Assembly: GCF_040807025.1 (NCBI RefSeq)
Contig: NC_090944.1
Span: 125,603,738 to 125,667,737, forward strand
Length of the DNA stretch: 64,000 nt
From: Struthio camelus
Lineage: Eukaryota; Chordata; Aves; Struthioniformes; Struthionidae
Direction of reading: 5' to 3'
The number at the start of each line of letters is the position of its first letter. Positions within the stretch are counted from its first letter, which is position 1. The notes under the pieces were generated by a model. The model had not been told where the DNA came from. It did not search any database and worked only from the letters and a program-made list of their open reading frames with translations. Position numbers and translations under genes: made by a program. Below, piece by piece: positions 12,701 to 25,780 of this stretch.

Positions 12701-14269
12701 CATTATAGGTTTCAGCTGACCTCAGGGAGTCTGCCCAGGACTTTAATCCCAAATTGCCTGCTAGCACATGAAAGGAGAATACTTGTGATGACAAGCTTTG
12801 CAATTGCTACAGATACCGTGTAATGGTCCAACTGAGGCACAATGGACTTAGTTCTTAATACTTCCAAGACAGATAGATCTAATCCTAAAAATGCTTGAAG
12901 TCACTTTCAGATGATCCAGGAGATAGAACACAAGCCTTCGTTTATTCTGCTTATCAAGGAGAAGGTCAAGAGATGATTTATTTGATTAGTGTATATGGAT
13001 ACTTATGCAGAGAGAAGTGATCTGAGAGTCGGGAAGGCTTTTCAGCCTTGTTGACAAAGACACAGCTGGATGGCTAGTGAAGCTAGACAAAAGAAGCCCA
13101 AATAAGGTGCAGTTTCTCAGGGCGACCTATAAGATGCCTGTCTGGGTCTTACCAAGAAGGCACAGAAAGTCCAGGTTCCAACTGGCAGGTCCCAAAGTGG
13201 TTCTTGCCTCCTTTCATTAATTAGCAAAATTCTCAAGAGTACTTCTGAAGCTGTTCGCCACTGTACTCCAAGCTCCGTTTACCCTCCAAAATGAATTCAT
13301 AGGTCTGGACATTTTCACAGGCCAGTTCCTGACCGTTACTCTTTTCTGAGATCTTACCAGTCTTCTCTCTGTTTCCACAATCTATTGTGTGTATCACTTC
13401 TGTTCAACAGGAAAGCTTTCCAATCTAGCTATTTCTGGTCCTACTTCTGGTAGGATGGCTGAATTCTCTCTACTCATAGTCATCACTGATGCCAATTTTA
13501 TGGAGAACTAAAAATCTAGTAAATTGTAGGCTGTGTGCCTGAAAGATAAAGGCAGCACACAGACTTGACAATCACAAGCTATTATGTTTCTGCAAGAGTC
13601 TGTTACCGCTACCAGGGACAGAAGTGATTTGGTTCCTGTCGGTCTAGTAACATAACAATACTCCAGGGGAGTTTTTAGATTTCCCCCAAATTTCCCCATG
13701 TCAGTAGTTCTGTAACCATTTGAACCTTGCTATCTTTTCTATGGGCAAAGACTTTTACCAGAATAGCGTCAAAGTCAACTCCCCTGCTTTCTAAAAAGGA
13801 AGGATATATGATCTGAATACCGCAATTCCTTTTAAAGGACTGCCTGAAATAAAATCATAATTGTCTGGATTTGGAGGGACTTCCGGCAGTAGAGCAGGAC
13901 TCCGTCTAATCCAGCACTATACTAGTTGTTGGGACTTCTAATGGCCCTCTTTTGCTTTGGCTTTCCAAGGATATTTTTATGAACCTCACACTTGTGTCTA
14001 CGTGTGCCTTCTTGTCTGTGCCAAGATCTGCTACCTATTCTGGCCCTAGTGGTTCCTCACAAAAGAGTAGTACATACCTGTTATCGGTGGTAAGTTCCTA
14101 ATGACTAGCCTTCTATTGTGCTACTTTTTGTTTTTCAGAACTTTCTTATTAGCACTGGTCAGGGGAGGAGATATCCCATAAAAACCCTATGGATTTGATG
14201 ATACCAAGGCTGCACCAACTGTGAGAATTGAGAAATACTGGCAACCGTAGTGGAAATTGTGTGGGCAGG

Positions 14270-14286
14270 GTCTCTCTCTCTCTCTT
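14270..14286. repeat. Short (TC)n microsatellite
   Basis: About eight TC dinucleotides in a row (CTCTCTCTCTCTCTC) within ordinary intergenic DNA, ending in TTCATTT. There is no associated element. Confidence 0.9.
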
Positions 14287-17200
14287 CATTTAGTCTCTTA
14301 GCAACAGCAGGCCCAACGGGTATGGCACTGCTGGTTATGTACTGTCCCCATTGTCAGATGAAGAAGAACAGAAGAGGTTTAGTGCAGAAGAGAAGGGGAA
14401 AGGGGGGGAGGAAGAGTCGATAAGAACATGAACCTTAACACACTGGGAGAGGGAGACAGCCTGAAAGAAATGGCAAAAGGTGGTTTGCCTGATACACGAC
14501 TATCAATGAATGGGTTATTGTTTTAGTAGCAATGGGATGCAGGTGAGAAAAAGGTGTCACGGGCTTTCGGATGGGAATACTTGTGTGCCGCTGTGGGATT
14601 CGTCTCAGTCCTTCCCTGTTAATGATCCCCATTGGGGCTTTCCTCGCAGATAAATATCATTAATTAATATCTGAGCCAGGAAGCTCACCTGCTGTCTTTA
14701 TCTTACCCCAGAAACCTTGCTTGGCTCACCTGTGTTTTGTCTATAGGACAGCTGTGCAAGCCCTGACTGAGACCTCCTTTTCGCGCTGTCCTATGGCTGT
14801 ATCATAGCACTGAACGAGAGAAATTGAGTCTACCGATGAGATGAGTTTTACCCCATGGGCTGTCCCGGCTTGGATTGTTTGCTTCATTCTGGCAGCGTGT
14901 TCTCAGTGAAATTAGCCTTGATCTGACTTTCTTAGCAGGTGTTATGTTATCTGGATCACATTATTTCACCTCCACACCTGTTTCTACCTGGAGTAGGTCT
15001 GTAAGAGCCCATTCGTACTGCTCTGTTCCCATAAGCAGCTAAGTCCACCCTTTCGGCCTCACCGAAACAGTATCTTCCAGGTGATAAAATGGAAGACACC
15101 TGCAGGCATCTCAGCCACTGAAGCACAGGTGCTGCAGGCGGGTAATACTTGTCCTTTGTTTTGAATGTTCTTTTGTTTGAGGGTTTTCTTAAGATAGGGA
15201 TAAGGTGCTTCATCCCAGGAACATTTTCGTCTCTGGGAGTGCTGAGTGGAAGACAATTCCTGCAAGAGTAGAGGCAGATGCTGAGTTTTGCTGTGTCAGT
15301 CACTTGGATGCCTAAATCCCAGGTCTTTCCTCTGCACTTCAACCTCTTGTGCAATTGGTTTCTAAGGGTCTCTTCCCATGGGTCTCTTCCTGGGGAAGCG
15401 TCAGGGGTCCTGGGGAATTTAGTGGGTGACAGAGTACCTAGGAGCTGTGTGTGGCACCCAAGTATGTAATCCTCAGTGCTAAGTCCATGCACTGTAGTGG
15501 TGACTTAGTGATGCCAATATTTGTGCCAGAACATCGACTGCATCACATCTGTTAAGTCATTTCCCACATGTTTTCTAAAAGACTGCAACATGGTTGTGTT
15601 TATTGCCTAACAGGTAGAAGGTGTTTTTCCTTCGCCAAAAGTAGCTTCTTTGTATATAAAACACATTAGTCTCCATCATAATTTCAAAGAGAAGAGGAGA
15701 GGAGAGGAAGATGGATTATGAGTTAAAATGCTCTACTTAACCTCATTGCTCCTACTGGAAAAATGTCAGTGTGTTCTTTTACCTGTAACTGTGCCATTTA
15801 CATCTTTATACCTCGAGAGGCATTGTGTTAAAGACATTATGAAACATTATAGATGGTGATGGCATGGAAGTAGCATAACTGTAGCTTCTAAAGAGCCTCT
15901 TTTTCATAGCCGCCAGGTTGATACTGAATTAGAATGCCTTCAAAATTGAAGTGTTATTTCTCTCCTTACTTTCATAACTTTCCTTTTCTTCTAATGCCAC
16001 ATTAGCACATAAAACAGAGATGAGAAGAAAGGATTTCCATTTTCATTTAAAACGTCCCTTGTCTTAGTGACTGGTAATCCCATTGGGAATAATGACATGC
16101 AAAGTATTTGGTATGTCAAAACTAGAGCTTGAAGTCAAAGATGGAGCTCTAGACCGGCTCTCTCAGTCCTGGCTCATAGGTTCAGACTTCAGCTTTTCTG
16201 CGAACAGAGACCCTGAATTCTCTTCCAATCTAATTGAGATCCCGTTCTGAGCACTTTGACGTATCTCAGGCCACCACATTTTCTATTCAGCATGTTAACA
16301 TTTACATAGAACTGCAGAAGGTATATCTGCCCTCCACTCAACTTCAAAAATATGCTTGAAATAGACACTTTTAAGACAGTTGGTATTATATTATAAGGGA
16401 AAATTCTTCACAGCTTGCAGCAAGGCTGACAGCACGACGTGATAGACTGATGGTCTCCTGTATCTGATTTCTCTGGGGAGAGAGCGCTCCATAGGTACCG
16501 CCTATCTGCAGCTACCGTTGCTTCTAGATATAACTGAGGGTAAACTGAAATGGGAAGAGACCTAATTATTAGTTCCTCTAATTTAGATTGTCCCTAGCAA
16601 ATGAGCTGTTAACTTTGTGATATATTCCTACAGATACTGGCCTGTTTAACAGGTGCAGATGATAAGTCTTCTGCATTTCCCCTTGGAAGAGTAAGCCACT
16701 CTAATACCCCTTTCAATATAGGATTTAAATTATCTCTTACTCAGCTCCTCCTATGTCTGACTGTGCTGCAAATCAGAGAATGAGAGCCTGTAAGCGTGGA
16801 GCTGGGGCCACTGGCCCATTGGGCAATAATAGCAGAAATTAAGGAAGTGAATGTACTGAAAAGAAAGAAGAGAAAGATGTACGTGCATGAAAATTGGTTG
16901 AAATGCTAACTAAAAGTAACTCTGTGAGAAGCCTAATAGGACATGATAACTTAGGGAAAAATCAGCAGGTCTCTTAAGAAGAGATTCATGCCCTGTAATT
17001 TTTTATAAACTGGTGCCGCATCAAACTCTATTAACAAAGAATTTGGCCCCATGGCCCTGACAATTGTCTTTGAAGCTTGAAAATTTGAGGGCTTAAACTG
17101 AAAAATGTTGGATAGAAGTAGTAAGGGAGAGTGCCTTTTTGAGCACGACTGTGCCATAATGCTCACTTTGAAATCATTGAGTCTGTCTTACAGCAGAGTA

Positions 17201-20200
17201 TCTGACCCACAAACTCATCCCCAAATTGAGAAACATGTTCTGTCTCTCACATCGTCCAAGTAAGAAAATCTACAAGTAAAGCTTCGTTGACAGTTCTGCT
17301 GGAGGTGCCAGAGACACGACAGAATCCAGCTCATTCCTCCGTGCTTACTGTTTCATTAGTAAAGATAAAATGTACAAAAACATGAAGAACGGATAAGTTG
17401 AATATGAATCCCTTTTATAAACTCAGATTTCTGACTTGCTTTTTGAGCTATTCCCAGCAAACTCTGTTTCCCAAGAATACAGAGGCGATGCTGTCAAAAC
17501 GTCTTGTGGTTATTGTGTTGCTCAGGCAGCACTGAGAAGGTAAGGACAGTGATTTCCAGAATATTGCCATGAACACAGAGGAATTCCCGTGTCATAACTG
17601 ACCCTCTTGGCAAGGTTGTTCTAAGGGACTACGGAAACTGACTCACAGCTGATACTAGTATCCAGATGAAAAGTAACCTTTTATTTAAAGTCAACAGGTA
17701 TAATGTCCAGTCCTGGTCTGGAGTGCGAAAAGGAGATTCACTGTATGGGACACAAAGATTTCCTTGTCACAGACTTCTGCGTATTGAGCTGCTGCTGACT
17801 CTCAGCAGAGCTGCACCATTGCCAAAATGTCGATTTTCACGTCCACGTGCTCTGAAACAATCCAAGGTTTTGCCCTATGTCATGCTAAATTAGGCCTGAG
17901 ATTGAGTCAGAATTCTTGGTTGCAGCTATTCATGCCTGAAAGCTGGATCCAGTATGAACTTTCCACCCAGAGACCAGCTCTAGGGCAGCTGAATTAACCT
18001 AATATCACAAAGTGAGCTTCACAATATAAAAGTTCAAGGGTACAGATATGTTTCTCCAACAGCAGAGCAAGCATTCTTCATCTTTGGCCGCACATCCAGC
18101 CCAGAAACATCTCGGGAACCAACAGATCTCACCTAACATAACTCAACAATGTGAGCAGTCCTTTGCGCGTTGGGATTATCTCCTAGTATATACATCAGTG
18201 CACAAGCTATGTTGTCACTGCCACACTCCCGAGTTTTATCTGCTGTGGTCTTACACTTCTCTAAAAGGAGATCTTTAAAATTTTGCTTTTTCCAAATGAC
18301 CAACACAAGCATTTGAATTTCATTCTCTTTCAAATTCAACAGCAACGTTTGACCCTTTAAAGTACAGACACTGCAGCAGTGTTTAATCTAAATGCTATTT
18401 CTAAGCAAACACCCACAGAATTATTAGGCATTTGCTCGACACAGTACATCCAACTTACATTAAAAGGACCAAGCCGAGACCCATCTGCTTTTTAAGCATT
18501 ATTTGGCTCAGTCCCCAAAACCCGGAGTAATAAAAAAGTGGTTTGTGATTCTCTGTTAGGAGATTTTATAAGAAAAGCTAAACTGTTCTTTAATTCTCTA
18601 GCAGTACTTGGCATGACCACAAACTTCCTGATACAACTGCCTCACTAGGAGCACGCATTTCTACACATAGTTTAAAGTGCTGTTAATAGTAATGGGGAAA
18701 GAATTGTGTTGGCTTCTACAGAATCAGGTTTACCCTTCTCATGAAAGGGAAGCTCTGCTCATAACTTCACTTGGGCAGACCTGGGAAATGATGAAGCTCT
18801 CCATGGCGGACCTTAGGCATAAGACAAGTAAAAAGATGGCCAACGTCTTCAAAGCCAAAAAAGAGCTTGAATGGCTTCAAAATTAAAGCAGTTTCGTAAC
18901 ATTTTCAAGTTATCCAAAATTATTACGAAAATATTTGTGAGACAATGGTCCATTTTCACCATTATTAGCTGGGTTTTCATTAAAAAAACAGCCATTTTGA
19001 GCTTTGGAATTTTTAATTCTGGAGCAGAAAATAAAGTTGTTATCAAAACTATCTTTACAAAAGCAAAAAAAACCCCTATCTAAAGCTTTAGGGTTTTTTA
19101 TTACCTAGAAAGCAATGAACTCTTTTGAGCAGTCCTGAAGAAAAGCCTTGAGGACTGTCTATGTTTAGATGAAAAGAGCAGGGCTGACTTCAAGTAATTT
19201 AGTGTTCCTTTCTTTGTCAATCAAAACAAACTAAAATACTACAGCATTATACATTTTACTTATAAAATGAAATGCCATGCCCTTTGAAGTTGATGATGAT
19301 TTTTGCTTGGACTGCAGTGAATCCAGGATTTCAGCTATATTCTTTATGAGAGGTGATGTGGTGCTGTGACAGGGATGTGCAACAGTTTTTCAGAAGCAAG
19401 AGAAAGATCTCTTAATCTGGAGAAAACAATGTATTTTTCTCTAATCTCTTTCTATTTTAGATGAATCTTCGAAAATAATTCAACCTCAGCCAACCAGCCC
19501 ACATACAAAAGATCAGCCCACATCACTGAAGTGCGCTGAAGTCATAAGACAGAAAAATAAGAGAGACCTTAATTGCAGGCCATGCTACCATCTCTACCTA
19601 AAGCATCTGTATACCCAAATACGTACAAATTGCATTTATCTCGTGGAGCAACCCCTGCACACAGCTCCAGCAGCTTACTCAGTAAGCTCAGGCATGTTCC
19701 TCTCAGCCAGCTGGTCTTAGGCCAGGGGGCCAGCAGCTATTGAATCGTTTACTGAAAGAAATGTGATTCAGTGTGCACTTTCAGCTGAAAGGATGGAGAA
19801 ATTGGTGCTTTTGTGGAGTTCAGCCCCAGCCCCAAGATCCTGACACTCACTCACCGCTGTAAGTTCCAAATCAAACTTCCTTCGCTGCAGATCCTCATGG
19901 CAAACACAGCACGATCCAGCCATTCGCGCTGACACACAGCCACGATTCACAGCGTAACAGCCTGTGTGTTCACTTATACTGAGTGTGTTGCTTCCTAGTA
20001 CTTAGTTTATAATGATGTTATCTCACCTGCTACTGAAATTAATGAACCCTGAGATGGGAGGGAGGGCATAATTTAACTATTCCTCAAGGTGGATAGCCTA
20101 CTGTTGAACTTGTATTGCTCTGTGCTGCAAAACATCACACTTTCAAGTAGGTGACTTTTAGTCTTTTCTGACTTGGGTAGTTGTCCCTCTCAAGTACCTG

Positions 20201-20699
20201 TGATTGAATAAGAAAGAATAATGAGGATGTAATTTTGACATTTCTACCCCCCCCCCCACCAAGTACCTTACCAAAGCCACAAATCTTTTTGAAGAGATTT
20301 TACGAGGTTGAAACTAACAATCGTCAATTGGCAGCTTTTGATTATACAGAATTATTTCAGAAAAAAGTTCAGACCATTAACGCTTAATAAATTGTGTAAT
20401 AAGGGCTTCAGCAACCATAGACCATGAAAATCAACCTTTATTTCCTTAATAATGGCAACAAAATCCTGTTGACGCCAGAGAGTAGGCCAAATTCACCATT
20501 CAGTCAGAATCACTGCACTGCCTTTTTGTGCCTAGCAGCATTATCTCTCTGCTTGGCCCCCTCCTTGAGACAATTTACTCTCAGCTGTCCTTGCAAATCA
20601 GTATTCCCATTTCACACTGCTGTCAGAAAGGTTAACGTTACAGACACCTTTCCATCTGGGTGCCATAAGGCTTTTCACTCAGAGATCACAAGGTACTCT

Positions 20700-20830
20700 A
20701 GGAATATTAATTAATTAAAACTAAAAGCACCCTGATGAAGTCAGTGAGCAGCACACAGAGATCGTTTCGCTCTGGGCATCTGTTTAATTGATTACGGCAA
20801 TACTATATAATGCTTTAGGACAGAGAGTAA
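20700..20830. promoter_or_regulatory. Candidate conserved noncoding element (homeodomain-site cluster)
   Basis: An ATTAATTAATTAA motif is followed about 70 bp later by TTTAATTGATTA and a TATATAATGC segment, with a GC-normal, non-repetitive spacer. Dense TAAT/ATTA sites in otherwise unique sequence are common in developmental enhancers. No alignment was possible here, so conservation is only a guess. Confidence 0.25.
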
Positions 20831-21407
20831 AGAAATGGTGAGTTCTCTTGAAACTGCACAGGAATTATATTGAAAACATCCCATTTATTAAAGGAACACC
20901 AGTCTTGACCCAGAGAGAGTAGACAGCGGCCAAAGAGCCTATTTCCCTACCGGGCAGTTTGTATAGCCACAGTGGTAAACAAGCATGTCTGTGGTTTGCT
21001 GCTGTCATGCTCAGAAGAAGATGAGCTCTCCGCATCCTCCAAAAGCCTGTATAATCCAAGGAGAGCCGCAGGTCCAGACTGCTCTCCGAACTCCTTGCAG
21101 GAAGTTCTGGTAGGAATTGCACCTCCTGTGACTCTTCATTGCAATACCACAGTTATACCTTTTCTGGTGGTTTTACTCTGGAAAATTAATCCAGCTTTAG
21201 AAGCAGCAGCTGATCAAGCAACTATTAAAAAACACTCTTCTGAGTATTTTTGCTTTTCACTAGTACCGTTGTTTTCATTACAAAAGCAGATGTATGTACC
21301 AGGAATTTTAACGATGAGTATAACGGAGATTGAACTGACATATTTTTGTCAGTTGTAGATGAAAACATTCTGCTGTTTTTTGCCACTGCCAGTTTGTCAT
21401 ACTTTAC

Positions 21408-21600
21408 ACAGGAACATCAGAAAGGCCATTCCCCCTCAGAGCAAAGGTCCTTCTAGCTCAGCGTCCCATCCCTGGGTAGTGGCCAAGAAAGCATGCCTCA
21501 TGATGAGTACAAGAACAAGGAAAATCAATAGTACTTCTCCAGCCTGCAGTTATCTGTGACTCAGGAGCTTCCTGTCTTGCCATCTCACTGCATCTCCTAA
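21408..21600 (-). mobile_element. Old CR1-type LINE 3' end, antisense
   Basis: Read on the plus strand it follows the order of the reverse complement of old sauropsid CR1 3' UTRs: a degraded 'AACATnAGAAnGGCCAT' start, then 'AGnnCAAAGGTCCnTCTAGC', 'CAGnnTCCnnTC', 'nAGTGGCCAA' and 'GTACAAGAACA'. The copy is heavily diverged with no coding part left, pointing to an insertion far older than the CR1 at 27 kb. The right boundary is uncertain and may reach about 21,640. Confidence 0.65.
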
Positions 21601-24600
21601 GATTAAGAGAGTCCTATTTGGTATTCTAGGGGAAGAAAAGGGTGTTTGGCATGGGTGGCTTTGCAGATCCTGAAATGTCTGTCGTTAGTGATGCCCATGG
21701 AGCGCTCAAAGGAAAAAGGCTGTTCAGGTTCCCCAGCTAGTCTGTATAATTCAAGGACAGCGGTAGTTCCTGGCCGTTTTCTGTCCAGTCACTTCCCTGT
21801 GTTCATGAGTATCTTCCCGGTCAAATGGGAGCTGCTCCTCTGTTCAGATACAGGATACCTTACCAGTTTTCTCCCGGTCTTCCCTCGCCACCCCTTGGCT
21901 CTCCTCTGTTTCTTATTCCCTTGTGAGACACGGATGGACACCTCCAGGCTGGCCATAAGGGGCAGGTGGAGAGCCAAGGCCCGCAAGAACAAGAGGGGGC
22001 CCTCAGGAGCCCCTGCCCAGCGCTGCTCCAGTTCAGGCCTCAGCTCTCCCGAGCTGGAAGACCAAAGCTGTGAATCTCAACTGCCTGTGAAATTAGGCCG
22101 GGGAGATTTGTCTGCGTGGTTATAGGCAGACCTCCCAGTGCACAGTTTTCCAGTAAAGGCCTTGCCTGCATAAGGCAAGCCAAGTCTAGGCAGGAGGTCT
22201 GAGCCAGCTTGCTCCAGTTCGCCACAGGAGTGATCCAGCAAGATTAAAGGCAATCAAAACCGTCTAGTGCAGGTGAGAAAAGCAGGCGCGCAATCAAATA
22301 TGAAATAACTCATCTGGAAGGCATATCCTGTTGTGTGTTTTAAAATTAACAGCCATTTTAGTGTTTCCATAGAAACACTGAGGAGCATTAACAACAATTT
22401 GCTATACAGTCGACAGACTGGTGAAGCTCTGAGTGTGGACTCCGAAATGAACTAAGACTTGCAGGTGCAATATTGTTTGACTTTTTAAAGTGGAATTGGA
22501 AAGTTGGTGCAGTTCACAGATAGAGCACAGAAACGTGTAACTGGAGCAGGAGAGTGCATCCAGCAGAAAGAGTCCCAGCTGTGGTGTTAATAGGTTGTTA
22601 GGATGGGGATAATTTATTACAAAGCTTTTCCTGGCAGTGCCTTGTCAAGGGAACAATTAAAGGGGTGTAAAACATATCAGTGGGGGCCCTAGAACATTCT
22701 GCTCTGTAGCTCGCATTTAATCCAAATTACCGCAATGCTCTGCCTTGTGTCAGCAAGACGAGAACCTCTAGGCAGTTCAAAAACGAGGTTGCTGCTGGAA
22801 GAGAGAGCACCCAGGTGCGCGCCAAGGCCATGTGCACGGGTGTTGAATCTCACCTTGTCTACACAGCTGACTGTGCACACGAGTGAGCACAGCCACGACA
22901 GATACAGATGCTATGGATACACACCTGCTAAGGACTGGACTGAGATCCTCCAACCTTGTCATATCAATTGCAGAACAGATGGTGAGCCGTCATCGTTGTT
23001 ATTTCATATTCCAATCTCTTGGAGAGGGACTGCGAGCTGGCAATTTCTTTTTCTCAGCTTGGGACCAACAGATCCTTCAAAGTCACATTATTATTGCTCT
23101 GTTGATCTCCTGGGACCCACTAAGATTGGGCTAAGCATATACACAGAGACTCATGAGATATAAAAGACTAATAAGACATAGAGACTAATCGGAAACCCTT
23201 GTCCTGAACAGCTTAAGTAAATAGGGGCCTGAGTTTGAGGTAAACCAATGAGTGACGTATAAAAGACCCTGAATTCCTTTGCGCCCATCCCAACACCCCT
23301 TCTTGCTGGAAGGGATATCATTTGGGAATGACCTAATGCGCGGGAAATTACTGTCCGTGCTCTCAGACCCTTCTAGCCGCAACCGTTCATTGTGCGCTCC
23401 TGGCCTCTGCAGGGTGAAGTCCCAGGGACCAGCTGAGGGTGCTTCCCGTGCACCTATTTTACGTCATGTGTGTACATGCAGCTGATTGCCAACTTGGCAG
23501 AGCAATGGGGATCTTCTCCAGTTCAGGCATGGTGACTTTTTAAGCTGCTTTAGTATGATTTCAGGCATTCATCTGATGATATCCTTCATGTCAGAGGAGT
23601 ACAAAAAGCAATACAGAATCTTGGTGAACAATTTCTAATGCCAAAGCAGAGCTGAGAAGCCAAAACCACAAGCATCGTCTCTGTTAGACAGTAAGATAAC
23701 AGAAGCTGCAACAAAGCATTCTTACATAATGAAATTCTGTTTTCCCAGTCTCACAAGTTTTTGAAAACATTGCTTTTCAGGCTTTCCGCTGATAACACTT
23801 TGAGGCTCTTTAGAGAAAGTATGAAAATAAGCAGTCACTATCGCAAGCGTATGTTTGATCACCAGTTTTTTTTCCAGAAATATCTCACATTCTATATCCA
23901 CGCTAACAAACTGTTACACCTGAAATAGGTCAAATGGCTATATAAATACAAGTCACTGAGGGAGATCCCTCACAGAGTCAGAAACAAAAAAAGCTGTCGT
24001 ATCTATGGAGGAAACCAGAATCCTGGGTTAACTTTCATAGTTAGAAAGAGAATTAAGTAATGAAGCTGTCAAAGAGTTTCTCCAAACCATTTTTTATCTT
24101 AATCTTCCTGAAATATTAAATTACAAGAGCTGCAGGAGCAGGCTCCCCAGACAAAACTGTACCATACATACAAATTAAAAATAAATTATAAATGGCTCTG
24201 TAGAGGAAAAATGTAATTCTTCCCATCAAATCATTGAATGAACTGAGGAGAACATGTCTCCTATGGCTTATATAGACACTTAACAAGAGAAGGCTACCAT
24301 TTGTCTTGCTAAAGCAATATCAGGGAGCCATATTGTGCATTTCTCTTTGCCAGGCAAGAAAGGCAACTAGGGCTTTTTAAACTAGTAGTGCAGAAAAATG
24401 AAGATGATCCTTAAAATCTGGACTCCAGGTCCAAATGGGTGTTGGATGGAGGATTTTGAGATCCAGATGTAAAATTGCACGTGCTGAAATTTTGCATCTC
24501 AAGGCCGTCTCTGTGATAATAACAGGGCCCAAGGACTTAGCCCACTCTCAAAATGCTTGTGTTTATGCTTTTTTTCTTTCCAGACCTTCGAACACAGGAA

Positions 24601-25594
24601 ATGCCAGGAGCATGTACAGAGAGTAAAGGCTGCCTGTCCAAGCATTGGATGTATCAGATGCCTCGTTAGGTGTGCAAATGTGTATTTTTGCAAGTGCATC
24701 CTCCTACTCTCACTACCCTCGTAGGGAGGAGACGGTGCTCGGAGTATTGCCTGAGAGGCGCTCAGCTGTGTCCAAAACTAAAAATCCTTTGGGGCCAGAG
24801 TTAGAGGTATGCTGAGCACCGGCAGATCTGCTCACATTCTGAAGAAGCTGCGGGAGCCCACTGGATGGCCAGCACTTGACTTTGTCCTAACAGCGATTCT
24901 TCACAAGTCTCCGAGAGAAATAAAGCCCTTAGCAGTCTGTCATCGTTCCAGGCAGGCGAGAGGACAGAAATACTGAAGCCAAATGATATTGCTGGCAGAA
25001 TTTCATGAGATAAAGTACAGCCTGTTACCTGTGCAAAATTCCTGTATAAATACTTCTGTTCTTGAGGGAGAAGAATTCTGAGCTCTCTAATGACCGCAGA
25101 TGGTAAAGGCCTCCTCTGAACATATTTTGAATGATAATAGCTATAATAACTATAACAACTATCAACAAAGTATCCCAAACACCCAGCTGAGCTCCTACTA
25201 TAGAAATGACTCAGGGGTAAGAGGGATGATTCAGAAGGTGAAATATTACTTTGCATAGCACGTGGGTGTTCTTCTAAGGTTTCCATCCAAGGACCAACCT
25301 TGTTTAGTTTATGAGATCTGACAAGATCACAGCCCTCGCTGCTAGACTGTAATACAAAGCACTGCACTAATTCACAGGTGCCAAATCTGCCACCTCAGAT
25401 AAAATACACTGCTAATATTCAGATTTCTTATCGAGCTCTCAGCCTTTTCAGTGGGTGCAATTTAAATAGTCAAAGGAAGAATAAATCCAGGTTACATATT
25501 GAAAATGCTGCTGGAAACAGCCCAGGGAAAAACAATGTTAGTAAACAGCAATTTTAGTACTACATAAAAGTCTATTAAAATATTCAGATTTACA
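21601..25594. other. Intergenic desert between old CR1 and MIR-like fossil
   Basis: There is no supported gene. The longest open frames (142-188 codons) show no recognisable domain or splice context. It contains the RFX-like palindrome at 22,360-22,379. The rest is unique-looking, moderately AT-rich DNA. Confidence 0.65.
22360..22379. promoter_or_regulatory. RFX/X-box-like palindrome
   Basis: This is an inverted repeat with eight-base arms (AGTGTTTC and GAAACACT) around a four-base centre, CATA. The inner part, GTTTCC-AT-AGAAAC, fits the two half-site architecture bound by RFX-family factors. It sits in unique intergenic DNA about 20 kb from STUM. Function is inferred from the motif only. 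Confidence 0.4.
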
Positions 25595-25780
25595 GCTATA
25601 TCGCACATTGTCTCCAAGCACCTCATAAACATTAGTTAAACCTCACAACAAGCATTCCTATGATATGGAGGTATAAGCACCTATTGTCTCTGTTTTACAG
25701 AGCCACGCCACACTTGCAGCGACAGGTTGCACAGTTAGAGAGCAGCGGAGGAGAGGCTGTGACCCTGGCGCCTCAATTAC
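25595..25780 (-). mobile_element. MIR-like tRNA-derived SINE fossil, antisense
   Basis: The plus strand follows the reverse complement of the MIR consensus in order: CATAAACATTAGTTAAACCTCACAACA, then CCTATGATATGGAGGTA, then 'CTGTTTTACAGA', 'GGTTGCACAGTTAGAGAGC' and a final 'GACCCTGGCGCCT' segment. Nearly the whole element is represented, with substitutions throughout. MIR-like elements date to early amniotes, so this locus has been fixed for a very long time. It could instead be a related amniote SINE sharing the same core. Confidence 0.7.

Larger units (their letters stand above)
2716..21407. other. Intergenic desert, left part
   Basis: About 18.7 kb of AT-moderate, CpG-poor DNA between STUM and the first old CR1. 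No open frame here shows codon bias, a recognisable domain or flanking splice sites, and none exceeds about 180 codons. I recognised no tRNA, snRNA or rRNA. Small items seen: the 31-bp tandem duplication at 3.7 kb, a short TTCAAACATTTT triplication near 5.59-5.63 kb, a TC microsatellite at about 14.27 kb and a C run near 20.25 kb. Unrecognised old repeats or regulatory elements may be present. Confidence 0.7.

Noticed and set aside
14956..15492. 178-codon minus-strand open frame in the desert
   Set aside because: No domain, no flanking consensus splice context and no codon bias. Length is within chance for 64 kb in six frames.
21046..21775. Dispersed similarity CTGTATAATCCAAGGA (21,050) and CTGTATAATTCAAGGA (21,742)
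   Set aside because: Similarity covers only about 30 bp with several mismatches. It may be chance, and no repeat family is evident.
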